A stretch of 7,292 nt of DNA from positions 1-7,292 of the forward strand of contig CAJCIF010000507.1 in assembly GCA_903970355.1 (NCBI GenBank). Direction: 5' to 3'. Position 1 is the first letter of the stretch; every line of letters begins with the position of its first letter. A program made the translations under genes and the position numbers. Below, one piece after another: positions 1 through 6,056 of the stretch. Source of the stretch: Actinomycetota bacterium. Lineage in GTDB: Bacteria > Cyanobacteriota > Vampirovibrionia > Obscuribacterales > Obscuribacteraceae. The notes beneath the pieces are model-generated. The model ran no database searches and was not told the origin of the DNA. It saw only the letters and a list, made by a program, of their open reading frames with translations.

Positions 1-80
1 ATGACGAGAGCCGAAGCAAATTCAGGCAACAACCCGCCGTGCTCATTGCGCAACTTGGACACAAAGGAAAGACGCTTCAC
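1..80 (-). CDS. Possible TadE/TadG-like pseudopilin, N-terminal fragment (runs off left edge)
   Basis: A minus-strand frame opens with GTG at 80 and stays open to the window edge, giving only 26 residues: VKRLSFVSKLRNE followed by HGGLLPEFASALV. What is seen is a basic N-terminus, then Gly-Gly, then Glu-Phe-Ala entering a hydrophobic stretch. TadE/TadG-type pseudopilins have a basic leader, a Gly cleavage site, Glu at position +5 and then a hydrophobic helix. Cutting after the first Gly of this pair puts Glu at +5 followed by Phe-Ala, which fits. No convincing ribosome-binding site precedes the GTG, and the in-frame CTG before it is also possible. The frame lies 94 nt beyond the protease stop on the same strand, so the two could be co-transcribed. 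With so few residues, both the gene and its family are tentative. Confidence 0.35.
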   Translation of the reverse strand, partial: MKRLSFVSKLRNEHGGLLPEFASALV

Positions 81-152
81 CAGACTAAAGTCCCAAAACA
101 GAACCCTTAGATTCTATCTCGTCTGGGTTGTAAGCAGGACTGGCCCATTGGA

Positions 153-180
153 AACCGTTACTATTGCACGGTTACTATTG
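153..180. repeat. Short direct repeat and weak hairpin at the protease stop codon
   Basis: GTTACTATTG occurs twice, at 157-166 and 171-180 (period 14). The second copy contains the protease stop codon. The same stretch holds a 6-bp inverted repeat, AACCGT (153-158) and ACGGTT (168-173), with a 9-nt loop. On the minus strand it is followed by only three T residues, so it is a poor intrinsic terminator. It may be a remnant of slippage duplication. Confidence 0.4.
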
Positions 181-1665
181 TTTCGAGGCGTTCTGCACAG
201 CCGCATTTAAGTTTGGAATCAACCAGCCTTGAGAATTTTTGTTGGCTGTGGCGCGCACAATAGCATCGGCATTGACAGCAGTTCGTTTGGATACCGGCAA
301 GACTGCCATGACTGCTGCTATGGCAGCAGACCAGCGGGGCGCTGCAAAAGAAGTGCCCTGTCCCCAATATTCCTGGCCGGGTGCCTGTGGGTCATAAACC
401 GGCACTTGATTACCGGGTGCGGCAAAGTTGAACGGACCGGTGTCTGAGAAAGATGAAATAGTGCCGGTTTGATCTACTGAGGCGACGCGACGTGCGTATA
501 GTTCTGGACTGCTGTCTACGGCGCTGTCGTTACCCGATGCCAGTACCAATAAGTAACCCGCATCTTGCAACTGTTGGGCGGCAGTTTGAATAGATGAATT
601 GGCATTCAATGTGTTTGGCGGCGCTGAACCAAACGACAAATTGACCGGACCAGCCGGCAATCCGCTGCTTACGATCGCGCTTAATGCAGCAAGAATATTC
701 ACCGTGTTGGCGTTTTCACCATCAGGCGAGATGCGGAATTCAACGACGCTGCAGCGCTCACCTTCAAAGTTGGCTACGCCGGAATAACCCACGCCATTGT
801 CGGATGCGGCCGTGACAGAGGAAGTGGCCGTGCCATGGAAACCTGTATCAAAAGGAGTTTCCTGCACGCCGGTCGGGTTGGTGTCGGCATAGTTGTATTG
901 AGCAAGATATGTGCCCAACTCACTTCCATATGGGGTGATGCCTGTATCCAGGAAGTACATAAAGACTGGTGCGCCCAAATTTGCTACGCCAGAATCACGT
1001 GCCTGCGAGTAGTTCATCATGGCGAGATCCCATTCTGCTGAATACCAGGGATCGTTTGGAGTGCCAGTATTATTGCTGCTCGTCGAGTTTGGTGTAACCG
1101 GCGCTTTGATTTTATTGCTTGGAGGAGGAGGGGGCGGCGGTGGTGGCGGCGGTGGCGGGGGAGGCGGAGGTGGTGGTGTGTAACCCTTTGGATAATGAAT
1201 ATGCGGAGCATGGTAGTGAGGAGCATGAACGTGAGGAGCTTTGGGGGCGTGTTCGTGCCCAATACCACCTTCATGAAAGGCTTTGTATGACTGATTGAAC
1301 TGCACGCTTGCTATTTCACTTGCTTTGGCAAAGCGCTTTTGTACTTCCACCGTTTTGCCGGGAGCCGTTTGCACAATAAGGAACTGCACTTTCCCGCAAG
1401 GAATGGTATTGATAACGGCAGCGTCTAACTCATTTAGTAGTTCGTCGAATTTTTGTTTGTCTGCGCCCGGTGTCAACTGCACAATTAATAGATCGCAGGG
1501 TCTTGGTTTGGGAGCACGTTGGCTGTGTCGCGTTGCTGTCGAATTCGACACTTCTCCGGAGATGGCAGAGCTGGTATTGAGAGCAACTGATGATGAAACA
1601 AGACCAAGCAAAAATTTGCGATTGAAAAAATTGGGCACGCGAATGCCGGGGAAATAGGGGCGCAT
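175..1665 (-). CDS. Secreted subtilisin-like serine protease (peptidase S8) with His-rich/polyproline linker
   Basis: 496 residues. It is an exported endopeptidase of the S8 (subtilase) family, cleaving proteins outside the cytoplasm. The Asp-His-Ser triad is complete: Asp240 in LDTG, His277 in GFHGT and Ser439 in GTSFAAP. Asn379 in SGND fits the oxyanion hole. The N-terminus (about 1-38) has a basic region and a hydrophobic FLLGLVSSSVAL core, as in a signal peptide. Residues about 57-130 resemble an I9-type intramolecular-chaperone propeptide, with Cys57 and Cys90. Between propeptide and catalytic domain lies an unusual linker: nine His at 131-157 with four HxH motifs, then 19 consecutive prolines at 164-182. 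The ATG at 1665 is chosen over the TTG at 1671 because GGAG at 1673-1676 lies 7 nt upstream of it. The gene is divergent from the TPR-kinase genes. The protease class is secure; the substrate is unknown. Confidence 0.95.
   Translation of the reverse strand: MRPYFPGIRVPNFFNRKFLLGLVSSSVALNTSSAISGEVSNSTATRHSQRAPKPRPCDLLIVQLTPGADKQKFDELLNELDAAVINTIPCGKVQFLIVQTAPGKTVEVQKRFAKASEIASVQFNQSYKAFHEGGIGHEHAPKAPHVHAPHYHAPHIHYPKGYTPPPPPPPPPPPPPPPPPPPSNKIKAPVTPNSTSSNNTGTPNDPWYSAEWDLAMMNYSQARDSGVANLGAPVFMYFLDTGITPYGSELGTYLAQYNYADTNPTGVQETPFDTGFHGTATSSVTAASDNGVGYSGVANFEGERCSVVEFRISPDGENANTVNILAALSAIVSSGLPAGPVNLSFGSAPPNTLNANSSIQTAAQQLQDAGYLLVLASGNDSAVDSSPELYARRVASVDQTGTISSFSDTGPFNFAAPGNQVPVYDPQAPGQEYWGQGTSFAAPRWSAAIAAVMAVLPVSKRTAVNADAIVRATANKNSQGWLIPNLNAAVQNASKQ
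1120..1176 (-). repeat. GGN/CCN triplet run encoding 19 consecutive prolines
   Basis: Nineteen successive proline codons in the protease gene use a mix of CCA, CCT, CCC and CCG. The mixed codons suggest the tract is kept at protein level rather than being a fresh single-triplet expansion. In the protein it separates the His-rich segment from the catalytic domain. Polyproline runs stall ribosomes and normally need EF-P for efficient translation. Confidence 0.85.
1195..1275 (-). repeat. His-rich HxH repeat segment in the protease linker
   Basis: This encodes protease residues 131-157, which carry nine histidines. HxH pairs occur as HEH, HVH, HYH and HIH; the last three are spaced five residues apart in an H-x-H-A-P pattern. 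Such spacing could bind Zn, Cu or Ni ions, but that is inference. The segment lies between the predicted propeptide and the polyproline run. Confidence 0.75.
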
Positions 1666-1963
1666 TTCCAATCTCCGGAATTGTTAAACGGGGGTCCCTC
1701 TAGATATGCCACCTGAGCAATGATAATCGCGGTCACTTCCTATTAATTTTTGGGTTCAAAACGAGCATGGTGGCGCATGTGGTATCACTGGCGCTTTTGA
1801 TCTTTACGATCGTGCCGTTTTGCGTCTTATTTGAGTTGCCAGTATGAAAAACAAATCAGGTCGTGAACGCGGCGAAACTCAACCGTACTGATTGATGAGC
1901 TGCTCTTGAGGGTACATAGCCAGGGGGGATTTGGCAGTTGGCAAAAATATGGAGAGCAAAACT
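1666..1963. promoter_or_regulatory. Divergent intergenic region between protease and TPR-kinase genes
   Basis: About 300 bases with no convincing gene. It must hold the promoters for both directions. On the minus strand, GGAG at 1673-1676 is the protease ribosome-binding site. On the plus strand, the best sigma70-like pair I can find is TTGCGT (1820-1825) and TATGAA (1843-1848), 17 nt apart, with 3/6 and 4/6 matches; this is weak. GTGGTATCAC (1779-1788) is an imperfect palindrome (8 of 10 positions symmetric), and TGGCGC is repeated at 1771 and 1789. No strong minus-strand promoter was found. Confidence 0.4.
1951..1956 (+). promoter_or_regulatory. Ribosome-binding site deciding the TPR gene start
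   Basis: GGAGAG lies 7 nt upstream of the ATG at 1964. It supports that start over the in-frame TTG at 1931 (preceded by a G-run at 1923-1928) and the ATG at 1949. The 1964 start also puts the signal peptide right at the N-terminus. Confidence 0.6.
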
Positions 1964-2833
1964 ATGCAGAAGCATGGCCTACACTGGCTCTTAGCAGTAA
2001 CCTTACTAACGATTCAACCTTGTCACTCTCAGGCCATTATGGAGTTTGGCGGGGTCAATGCCTCATCCGTTGGGCTAGGCGCCGGCCTTGGTCTGAGTCT
2101 CAGCCATGGCATGGCACTTACCCATTCGTATCAAGCTGCTGCAAGTGCCCAGGCAGCTATTATCGATAAATCGCGCGCCATCGAACAATATATGAAGATG
2201 GGCTATGACTACGAAGCCCGCAAAGACCTGGATAGTGCTGAAAAAGCCTATCGTTACGCCCTTCAGGTGATCGCATCTCGAGATGGACCGGGCAGTCCGA
2301 AAAGTGTTCCAGCCTTGCAGCATTTGGTCAGCATTGCAAGTATGCAAGAACGATGGACTGATGCCCTCAACATGCAAAAAACACTCGTTAAGTTTTCACA
2401 GCAGAATCCTAACGATGTTACTGGTGCAGTAAGAGAGCAGATAAATCTTTCGAAACTGTTCATTCAAACGAACAATCTTCCGCAAGCCGAAGTTAATTTG
2501 AGAGAGACCATCACCTTGTGCGACTCTCATCCTTCTGTACCAGCAGCCCAGCGTGATGCAGCGCTCAGTCAATATGCACAAGTTCTCAGGCAAATGGACA
2601 ACCAAAATACGCCAACCGCTGCTCAATCGACCGTTATTAAACCACCAGCCGATGTTGCAGAAACAACAGCCAGTCTTGATGCGGCAATCGATTCAACAGT
2701 CAAAAAGACTCATCACAAAAGAGCGGATCAAACCGATGAAGCAAATAGTAATGACGCTACGATGAGTACAACGAGTGAAGAAACGCCCAAAATTCCCGAT
2801 GCGTCGGAAGTCTTAGGTTCGGAGAAACGCTAA
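1964..2833 (+). CDS. Secreted tetratricopeptide-repeat (TPR) protein
   Basis: 289 residues. A short basic start (MQKHG) and a hydrophobic core (LHWLLAVTLLTIQP) form a signal peptide, probably cleaved after HSQA near residue 24, so the protein should act in the periplasm or outside the cell. A Gly/Ala/Ser-rich stretch (about 29-66) leads into TPR-like helical pairs at about 71-104 (with A-EKAYRYAL), 113-146 (RWTDALNMQKTLVKF) and 155-189 (NLPQAEVNLRETI). TPRs form superhelical protein-binding surfaces. The tail (about 213-289) is low complexity, rich in Thr, Ser, Asp and Glu, and probably disordered. The stop codon is 5 nt before the kinase start, so the two are very likely co-transcribed and functionally linked. 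It may bind a partner in the envelope or modulate the kinase. The TPR call is good; the partner is unknown. Confidence 0.85.
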   Translation: MQKHGLHWLLAVTLLTIQPCHSQAIMEFGGVNASSVGLGAGLGLSLSHGMALTHSYQAAASAQAAIIDKSRAIEQYMKMGYDYEARKDLDSAEKAYRYALQVIASRDGPGSPKSVPALQHLVSIASMQERWTDALNMQKTLVKFSQQNPNDVTGAVREQINLSKLFIQTNNLPQAEVNLRETITLCDSHPSVPAAQRDAALSQYAQVLRQMDNQNTPTAAQSTVIKPPADVAETTASLDAAIDSTVKKTHHKRADQTDEANSNDATMSTTSEETPKIPDASEVLGSEKR

Positions 2834-2838
2834 AAGAA

Positions 2839-3936
2839 ATGGACGCCCTTACGCCTCTTCAAGTTCAACCGCAACTGGATCTACCATTAGATGAACTGCC
2901 TCCCCAGTACGAAGTGCTTGGAAAAATCAGCGAAGGCGGCATGGGAGCAATCTATAGAGCGCGCAACCGCTTCACTGGAGTGTTGTTCGCAATCAAAGTG
3001 ATGTTGCCGGAAACGGCGAGGGATGCACGTGCTCTACAGCGGTTCTCTGGGGAAGCCCGTGCTGCTATGTCGATGCGCCATTCAAATATTTGCCAGGTGC
3101 ATGACTTCGGCATTACAGAGCAAAGCCGCATGCCCTATCTCGTTATGGAATGGATCAACGGTATTTGTCTTGCTACCAAAGTACAGCGCGATGGTTATCT
3201 CTCAATTGGAGAAACCCTTTTTATCTCACATCAAATTGCCAAAGCGCTTGCGCATGCGCATCAGAACAACGTAGTACATCGCGACCTCAAGCCGCAAAAT
3301 ATAATGATTAGTCGGGATGCAGATGGACGAACCCAAGTTCATCTTGTCGATTTCGGCATTGCTAAAGTGCTTACCGATGATGACTTTGAACAACGCCAGG
3401 GCTTAACGAAAACGGGTATGGTTGTCGGAACCCCACTCTTCATGAGCCCGGAGCAGGCGAAAGGATTAAGAGTGGATGGGCGCTCTGACATTTATGCGCT
3501 GGGTTGCGTAATGTACTTTTTGTTGACGGGCAGACCACCTTACATAGCTGCGACGCACATAGAGACAATTACTAAACATTGCACTGAGCCGCCGCCGAAA
3601 TTTGAAGCAGCCTATAAGGTTCCTGGCGACTTGAAGAGAATTATCTACAAAGCCATGGAAAAGGAGCCGACCGATCGCTATGCAAAAATGGACGATCTGG
3701 CAACGGATCTTCGCAAGATGATTAGTGGCATTAGCCTTGAAATTGGACGGCTGACGATTGAGAAGCAAAAGGTCAAAAAGGTGCTCTTAATGCTTGGATA
3801 CTTCTTGGCAAGCTTCCTGGCTGCATACACTTTTTCTCTTATTATGCAGAGCGCATTCGACAAGCCAGGCGCAAAAGAAAGTGCCTCAACTCCAGCACAC
3901 CATGCGCGGTTGCATACAGAGAATCATTCAAATTAG
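2839..3936 (+). CDS. Membrane-anchored Hanks-type Ser/Thr protein kinase
   Basis: 365 residues. It transfers phosphate from ATP to Ser/Thr of target proteins. The kinase domain spans about 24-295: Gly-rich loop GKISEGGMGAIY (28-39), ATP-binding Lys53 in FAIKV, likely helix-C Glu72, catalytic HRDLKPQN (147-154, Asp149), DFG (171-173), and SPE (203-205) in place of the usual APE. The activation loop contains Thr190, Thr192 and Thr198, plausible autophosphorylation sites. All key residues are present, so it should be active. A basic stretch (310-314) precedes one membrane helix (about 315-336), leaving only about 29 residues on the far side, with no PASTA or other sensor domain. Signals may therefore come through partners such as the exported TPR protein encoded 5 nt upstream. 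No strong ribosome-binding site is seen, and translational coupling is likely. Kinase identity is secure; its targets are unknown. Confidence 0.97.
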   Translation: MDALTPLQVQPQLDLPLDELPPQYEVLGKISEGGMGAIYRARNRFTGVLFAIKVMLPETARDARALQRFSGEARAAMSMRHSNICQVHDFGITEQSRMPYLVMEWINGICLATKVQRDGYLSIGETLFISHQIAKALAHAHQNNVVHRDLKPQNIMISRDADGRTQVHLVDFGIAKVLTDDDFEQRQGLTKTGMVVGTPLFMSPEQAKGLRVDGRSDIYALGCVMYFLLTGRPPYIAATHIETITKHCTEPPPKFEAAYKVPGDLKRIIYKAMEKEPTDRYAKMDDLATDLRKMISGISLEIGRLTIEKQKVKKVLLMLGYFLASFLAAYTFSLIMQSAFDKPGAKESASTPAHHARLHTENHSN

Positions 3937-3957
3937 CTCATAACAAAACCATTGGCT

Positions 3958-4033
3958 CAGGCTAGAATTGCCTGCTAGGCTATTTGGGTGCGCAAAGAAA
4001 GCTGTTTAACAGCTTCGAAGCGCTTAAAAAGGA
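3958..4033 (+). promoter_or_regulatory. Palindrome-rich leader and ribosome-binding site before the DUF1571-like gene
   Basis: The 102-nt gap after the kinase contains a weak stem, CAGGC (3958-3962) with GCCTG (3970-3974). It also holds a strong near-perfect palindrome at 3999-4015 (AAGCTGT, loop TTA, ACAGCTT). This overlaps a second perfect palindrome, GCTTCGAAGC (4012-4021), and a third, AAGCGCTT (4018-4025). They are mutually exclusive folds lying directly before AAAAGGA (4027-4033), the likely ribosome-binding site of the next gene. There is no T-run, so this is not a standard terminator. A role in translation control or mRNA processing is possible but unproven. Confidence 0.45.
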
Positions 4034-4038
4034 ACGTT

Positions 4039-4644
4039 ATGGAACAACCTACTTCTGCAAAAGACATACTTGAAAGAATGAAGACGGCAAGCACCTCGCT
4101 TTCTGCTTATCAATTCGATTTCGAAATTAAAGTAAAAAAGCCCGGAGTGGACCTCGAGCAAGGACGTTTCTATTACAAGAAACCTAATCTCATGCGTGTT
4201 GAAGAAACTGGCCCTTTCAAACACGGTTCCGTAGCCGTCCTTGGTGAAGATGGCAAAGTGCGCGGACACCAGGGTGGATTGCTTAGCAAAATAGTTTTGA
4301 CTCTAGAACCAAGTTCCAACATGCTTCTAACATCGAGCGGCTGGCCACTGGTGAAATCTGATTTCGTCTCAATTGTGGAGTCACTGGAGCAACATTTGAA
4401 AGAGGGCATGAATTTTGAAATTAGCTCGGAGCCTGTGAAGACGGCAGACCATCCCCAAGAAGTTTTCCAGATGGAAATATCCAAGCCAGACAGCAGCTCG
4501 CCATTTAAGCGCGTCTTAGTCGATCCGCCTACCATGCTACCCGTAGCAATGTTTGAATTGGACAATGGCAAGTTGGCCGTAGAATCTCGCTGGAAAAACA
4601 TAAAAGTAGCAGAATCTCTAGATGACAAGCTGTTTCGAGTGTAG
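4039..4644 (+). CDS. DUF1571/LolA-like protein, no signal peptide
   Basis: 201 residues. The pattern fits DUF1571 and related LolA/LppX-fold proteins: an N-terminal helix (AKDILERMKTAS), a run of alternating beta strands (YQFDFEIKVKKPG; GRFYYKKPNLMRVEE), then GKVRGHQGG, then LTLEPSSNMLL and a helix (about 106-122), ending with strands containing LPVAMFEL. LolA-fold proteins form half-open barrels that bind lipids or lipoproteins. The ATG at 4039 is chosen for AAAAGGA 5 nt upstream. An in-frame GTG at 3988 would add 17 residues and still gives no hydrophobic leader. Most relatives are exported, so the missing signal peptide is odd: it may be cytoplasmic or exported another way. Its stop is 2 nt before the next start, indicating translational coupling. 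Family assignment is from remembered patterns and moderate. Confidence 0.7.
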   Translation: MEQPTSAKDILERMKTASTSLSAYQFDFEIKVKKPGVDLEQGRFYYKKPNLMRVEETGPFKHGSVAVLGEDGKVRGHQGGLLSKIVLTLEPSSNMLLTSSGWPLVKSDFVSIVESLEQHLKEGMNFEISSEPVKTADHPQEVFQMEISKPDSSSPFKRVLVDPPTMLPVAMFELDNGKLAVESRWKNIKVAESLDDKLFRV

Positions 4645-4646
4645 GA

Positions 4647-5645
4647 ATGGGCAGGTTGAAGCAGATATTTGAACGCTTCATACTTTTGCTTTTGCTTTTT
4701 CAATTAACGCTTGTTCCGGCTTTTGGCGACAGGCCCAAAATGCTTTCTATAGGTTTGCCAAACAATGTTTTCAAAAGTGTGAAACCAGCACCTGAATCGC
4801 GCTCTGATTTGCATAGCAAAACGCTGTCTCCTGATGCTGTGCAACTAGTGGAAATACTCGGTTTAACTGAACGTCTCAAAAAATACCAAGATCTGCACAA
4901 TCGTGCCGAATCAATCAAACCAGCGAAAATGCCTGTGGATGATCGGCAAGACATGCGTGATTTACACGATGAAATCCTTGATGTCATTGAGCATACGCGA
5001 CTCGAAATTGATTTTACGGTTTCTGAAATCCGAGTAGAGGAAGCGGAGTACAACGAGATTTTGCGTGTGTTTATGGCAGACCGAGACATGCGCGTCAATC
5101 GCATAAACGCAGCCGGTTTTCGTTGGAATGGAGCACTCTGGGCTGTCGCAGAAGGTCTCGATATTCCAACTTATCGTCAACCGAGATATTCTATTCCGTC
5201 GGGGTCGATCGGCATTATTGCAGGGCTTGTGCCCTCAATTTTCTCGCTCTATGCATTGAAGGAATCATCCGGAGAAAAGTTTAAACGCGCGGCACAGCCC
5301 AACATGCTCTCCAAGTTGTTTGGTTATCCAGTTACTCCTCAATTGGAAATTCCGGATTCCATTTGGAGTTACATAACTGCAGTTCCCCCTCAATTTGCGG
5401 GAAATAAAGCTCGCTTTGAAATCTTGAAATCGAGATGGCTGAGCGATCAAAATTTGACCACTTACACGGATCCTACTTCTAAAAAGCAGCTGGATCAGCT
5501 CACAGGAAGTGTTGAAGAGAAGGCAAACATTCAACTTTTGTCGGATAGACTGACCATGCTTAACCAGCTGAGCGCGATGATTGTGCGAATGAACCGGCTG
5601 CTTCTAGAAATTCATATGATTCTGCAGGGACGGAAGGAAATCTAA
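4647..5645 (+). CDS. Exported protein of unknown family with helical regions and one internal hydrophobic segment
   Basis: 332 residues; not a family I can name. A clear signal peptide (RLKQIFERF, then ILLLLLFQLTLVPAFG) is probably cleaved near residue 27. Residues about 62-155 are charged and helical, likely coiled coil (for example LHDEILDVIEHTRLEI). A Gly/Ser-rich hydrophobic stretch at about 184-204 (SGSIGIIAGLVPSIFSLYAL) could be a membrane helix. The C-terminal third ends in another amphipathic helical region (about 283-327). The mature part has no Cys and no visible catalytic motif. The start is 2 nt after the DUF1571-like stop, so the two are coupled and probably work together in the envelope. 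It could be a membrane-tethered scaffold or adaptor of the upstream kinase unit; this is inference. Confidence 0.75.
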   Translation: MGRLKQIFERFILLLLLFQLTLVPAFGDRPKMLSIGLPNNVFKSVKPAPESRSDLHSKTLSPDAVQLVEILGLTERLKKYQDLHNRAESIKPAKMPVDDRQDMRDLHDEILDVIEHTRLEIDFTVSEIRVEEAEYNEILRVFMADRDMRVNRINAAGFRWNGALWAVAEGLDIPTYRQPRYSIPSGSIGIIAGLVPSIFSLYALKESSGEKFKRAAQPNMLSKLFGYPVTPQLEIPDSIWSYITAVPPQFAGNKARFEILKSRWLSDQNLTTYTDPTSKKQLDQLTGSVEEKANIQLLSDRLTMLNQLSAMIVRMNRLLLEIHMILQGRKEI

Positions 5646-5675
5646 GCCACGGTGCCCGTATCAGCTCGATGCACC

Positions 5676-5681
5676 TATAAT
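5676..5681 (+). promoter_or_regulatory. Candidate -10 box of the DUF6745 unit
   Basis: A perfect TATAAT lies in the gap after the 332-residue gene. No good -35 hexamer sits 16-18 nt upstream (the best is GTGCCC, 3 of 6), so an activator may be needed. GGTGC (5651-5655) and GCACC (5671-5675) form a loose inverted repeat just upstream. The predicted +1, near 5688, would leave a leader of about 50 nt. The element also argues against the GTG at 5652 as the start of the next gene. Confidence 0.45.
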
Positions 5682-5683
5682 GG

Positions 5684-5701
5684 AATTGGCAGGGCCCAAT
5701 T
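5684..5701. promoter_or_regulatory. AATTGG-N6-CCAATT dyad, possible operator
   Basis: A perfect 6-bp inverted repeat with a 6-nt centre begins two bases after the TATAAT hexamer and spans the expected transcription start. Position and symmetry suit a repressor dimer site. No T-run follows, so a terminator is less likely. The regulator is unknown. Confidence 0.35.
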
Positions 5702-5741
5702 TCACTGTGCTAACGAACGAATTGAAAAGGACGGGAAGGCT

Positions 5742-6050
5742 ATGAGTACACAATTCAGGCAAGGGGATGTCTTTCTGGTGAAAGTTGACCAGTTGCCTCC
5801 TGAAGCGGTTAAGCAAGAGTCCGATGGGCGTGTCGTACTAGCCTACGGGGAAGTAACCGGCCACGCTCATGCGATAAGTGCTGCCTGCGCCACCCTTTAC
5901 GAGCACGGGCAAGAAACTATTCTGGAAGTGTTCGAGCCCACCAAGCTGGAACATGAAGAGCACAGCGCAATTGCTCTGGAACCTGGTTACTACAGAGTTG
6001 TACGCCAGCAAGAATACAGTCCGGGAACGATCCGACGCGTTGCAGATTGA
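5742..6050 (+). CDS. Small conserved DUF6745-partner protein with GHAH and HEEH motifs
   Basis: 102 residues, no signal peptide or membrane segment, so cytoplasmic. It starts FRQGDVFLVKVDQLPP, then has VVLAYGEVTGHAHAI (31-45), HEEH (71-74), and ends with PGYYRVVRQQEY and IRRVAD. I remember similar small proteins encoded beside DUF6745 genes in actinobacteria and cyanobacteria; no function is known to me. The strand-rich composition and two histidine clusters (His41/His43 with Glu37; His71/His74) suggest a small beta fold, perhaps cupin-like and metal-binding. This is inference. The ATG at 5742 is chosen because AAAAGGA and GGGAAGG lie just upstream and because a TATAAT sits inside the longer GTG-started version (5652). 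It ends 6 nt before, and in the same frame as, the DUF6745 gene. Confidence 0.8.
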   Translation: MSTQFRQGDVFLVKVDQLPPEAVKQESDGRVVLAYGEVTGHAHAISAACATLYEHGQETILEVFEPTKLEHEEHSAIALEPGYYRVVRQQEYSPGTIRRVAD

Positions 6051-6056
6051 TTGCTT

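Noticed and set aside
153..173. Hairpin as an intrinsic terminator of the protease gene
   Set aside because: The stem is only 6 bp with a 9-nt loop, and just three T residues follow on the minus strand.
1..210. Plus-strand open frame of 69 codons at the left edge
   Set aside because: Composition is not protein-like, it has no ribosome-binding context in view, and it overlaps the 3' end of the protease on the opposite strand.
1017..1274. Minus-strand open frame of 85 codons rich in His and Arg
   Set aside because: It is a shifted frame across the His-rich and proline-rich repeat of the protease; repeat-driven openness explains it.
1295..1657. Plus-strand open frame of 120 codons
   Set aside because: It is wholly antisense to the protease propeptide region, whose protein pattern is clear; no independent start signal.
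1685..1760. Sigma70 promoter for the protease on the minus strand
   Set aside because: TTGAAC (1759-1754) and TATCTA (1706-1701) exist but do not fall at workable spacing with each other or with other good hexamers.
4173..4703. Minus-strand open frame of 176 codons
   Set aside because: It is antisense to the DUF1571-like gene and the start of the next gene, both of which show coherent family or signal-peptide patterns.
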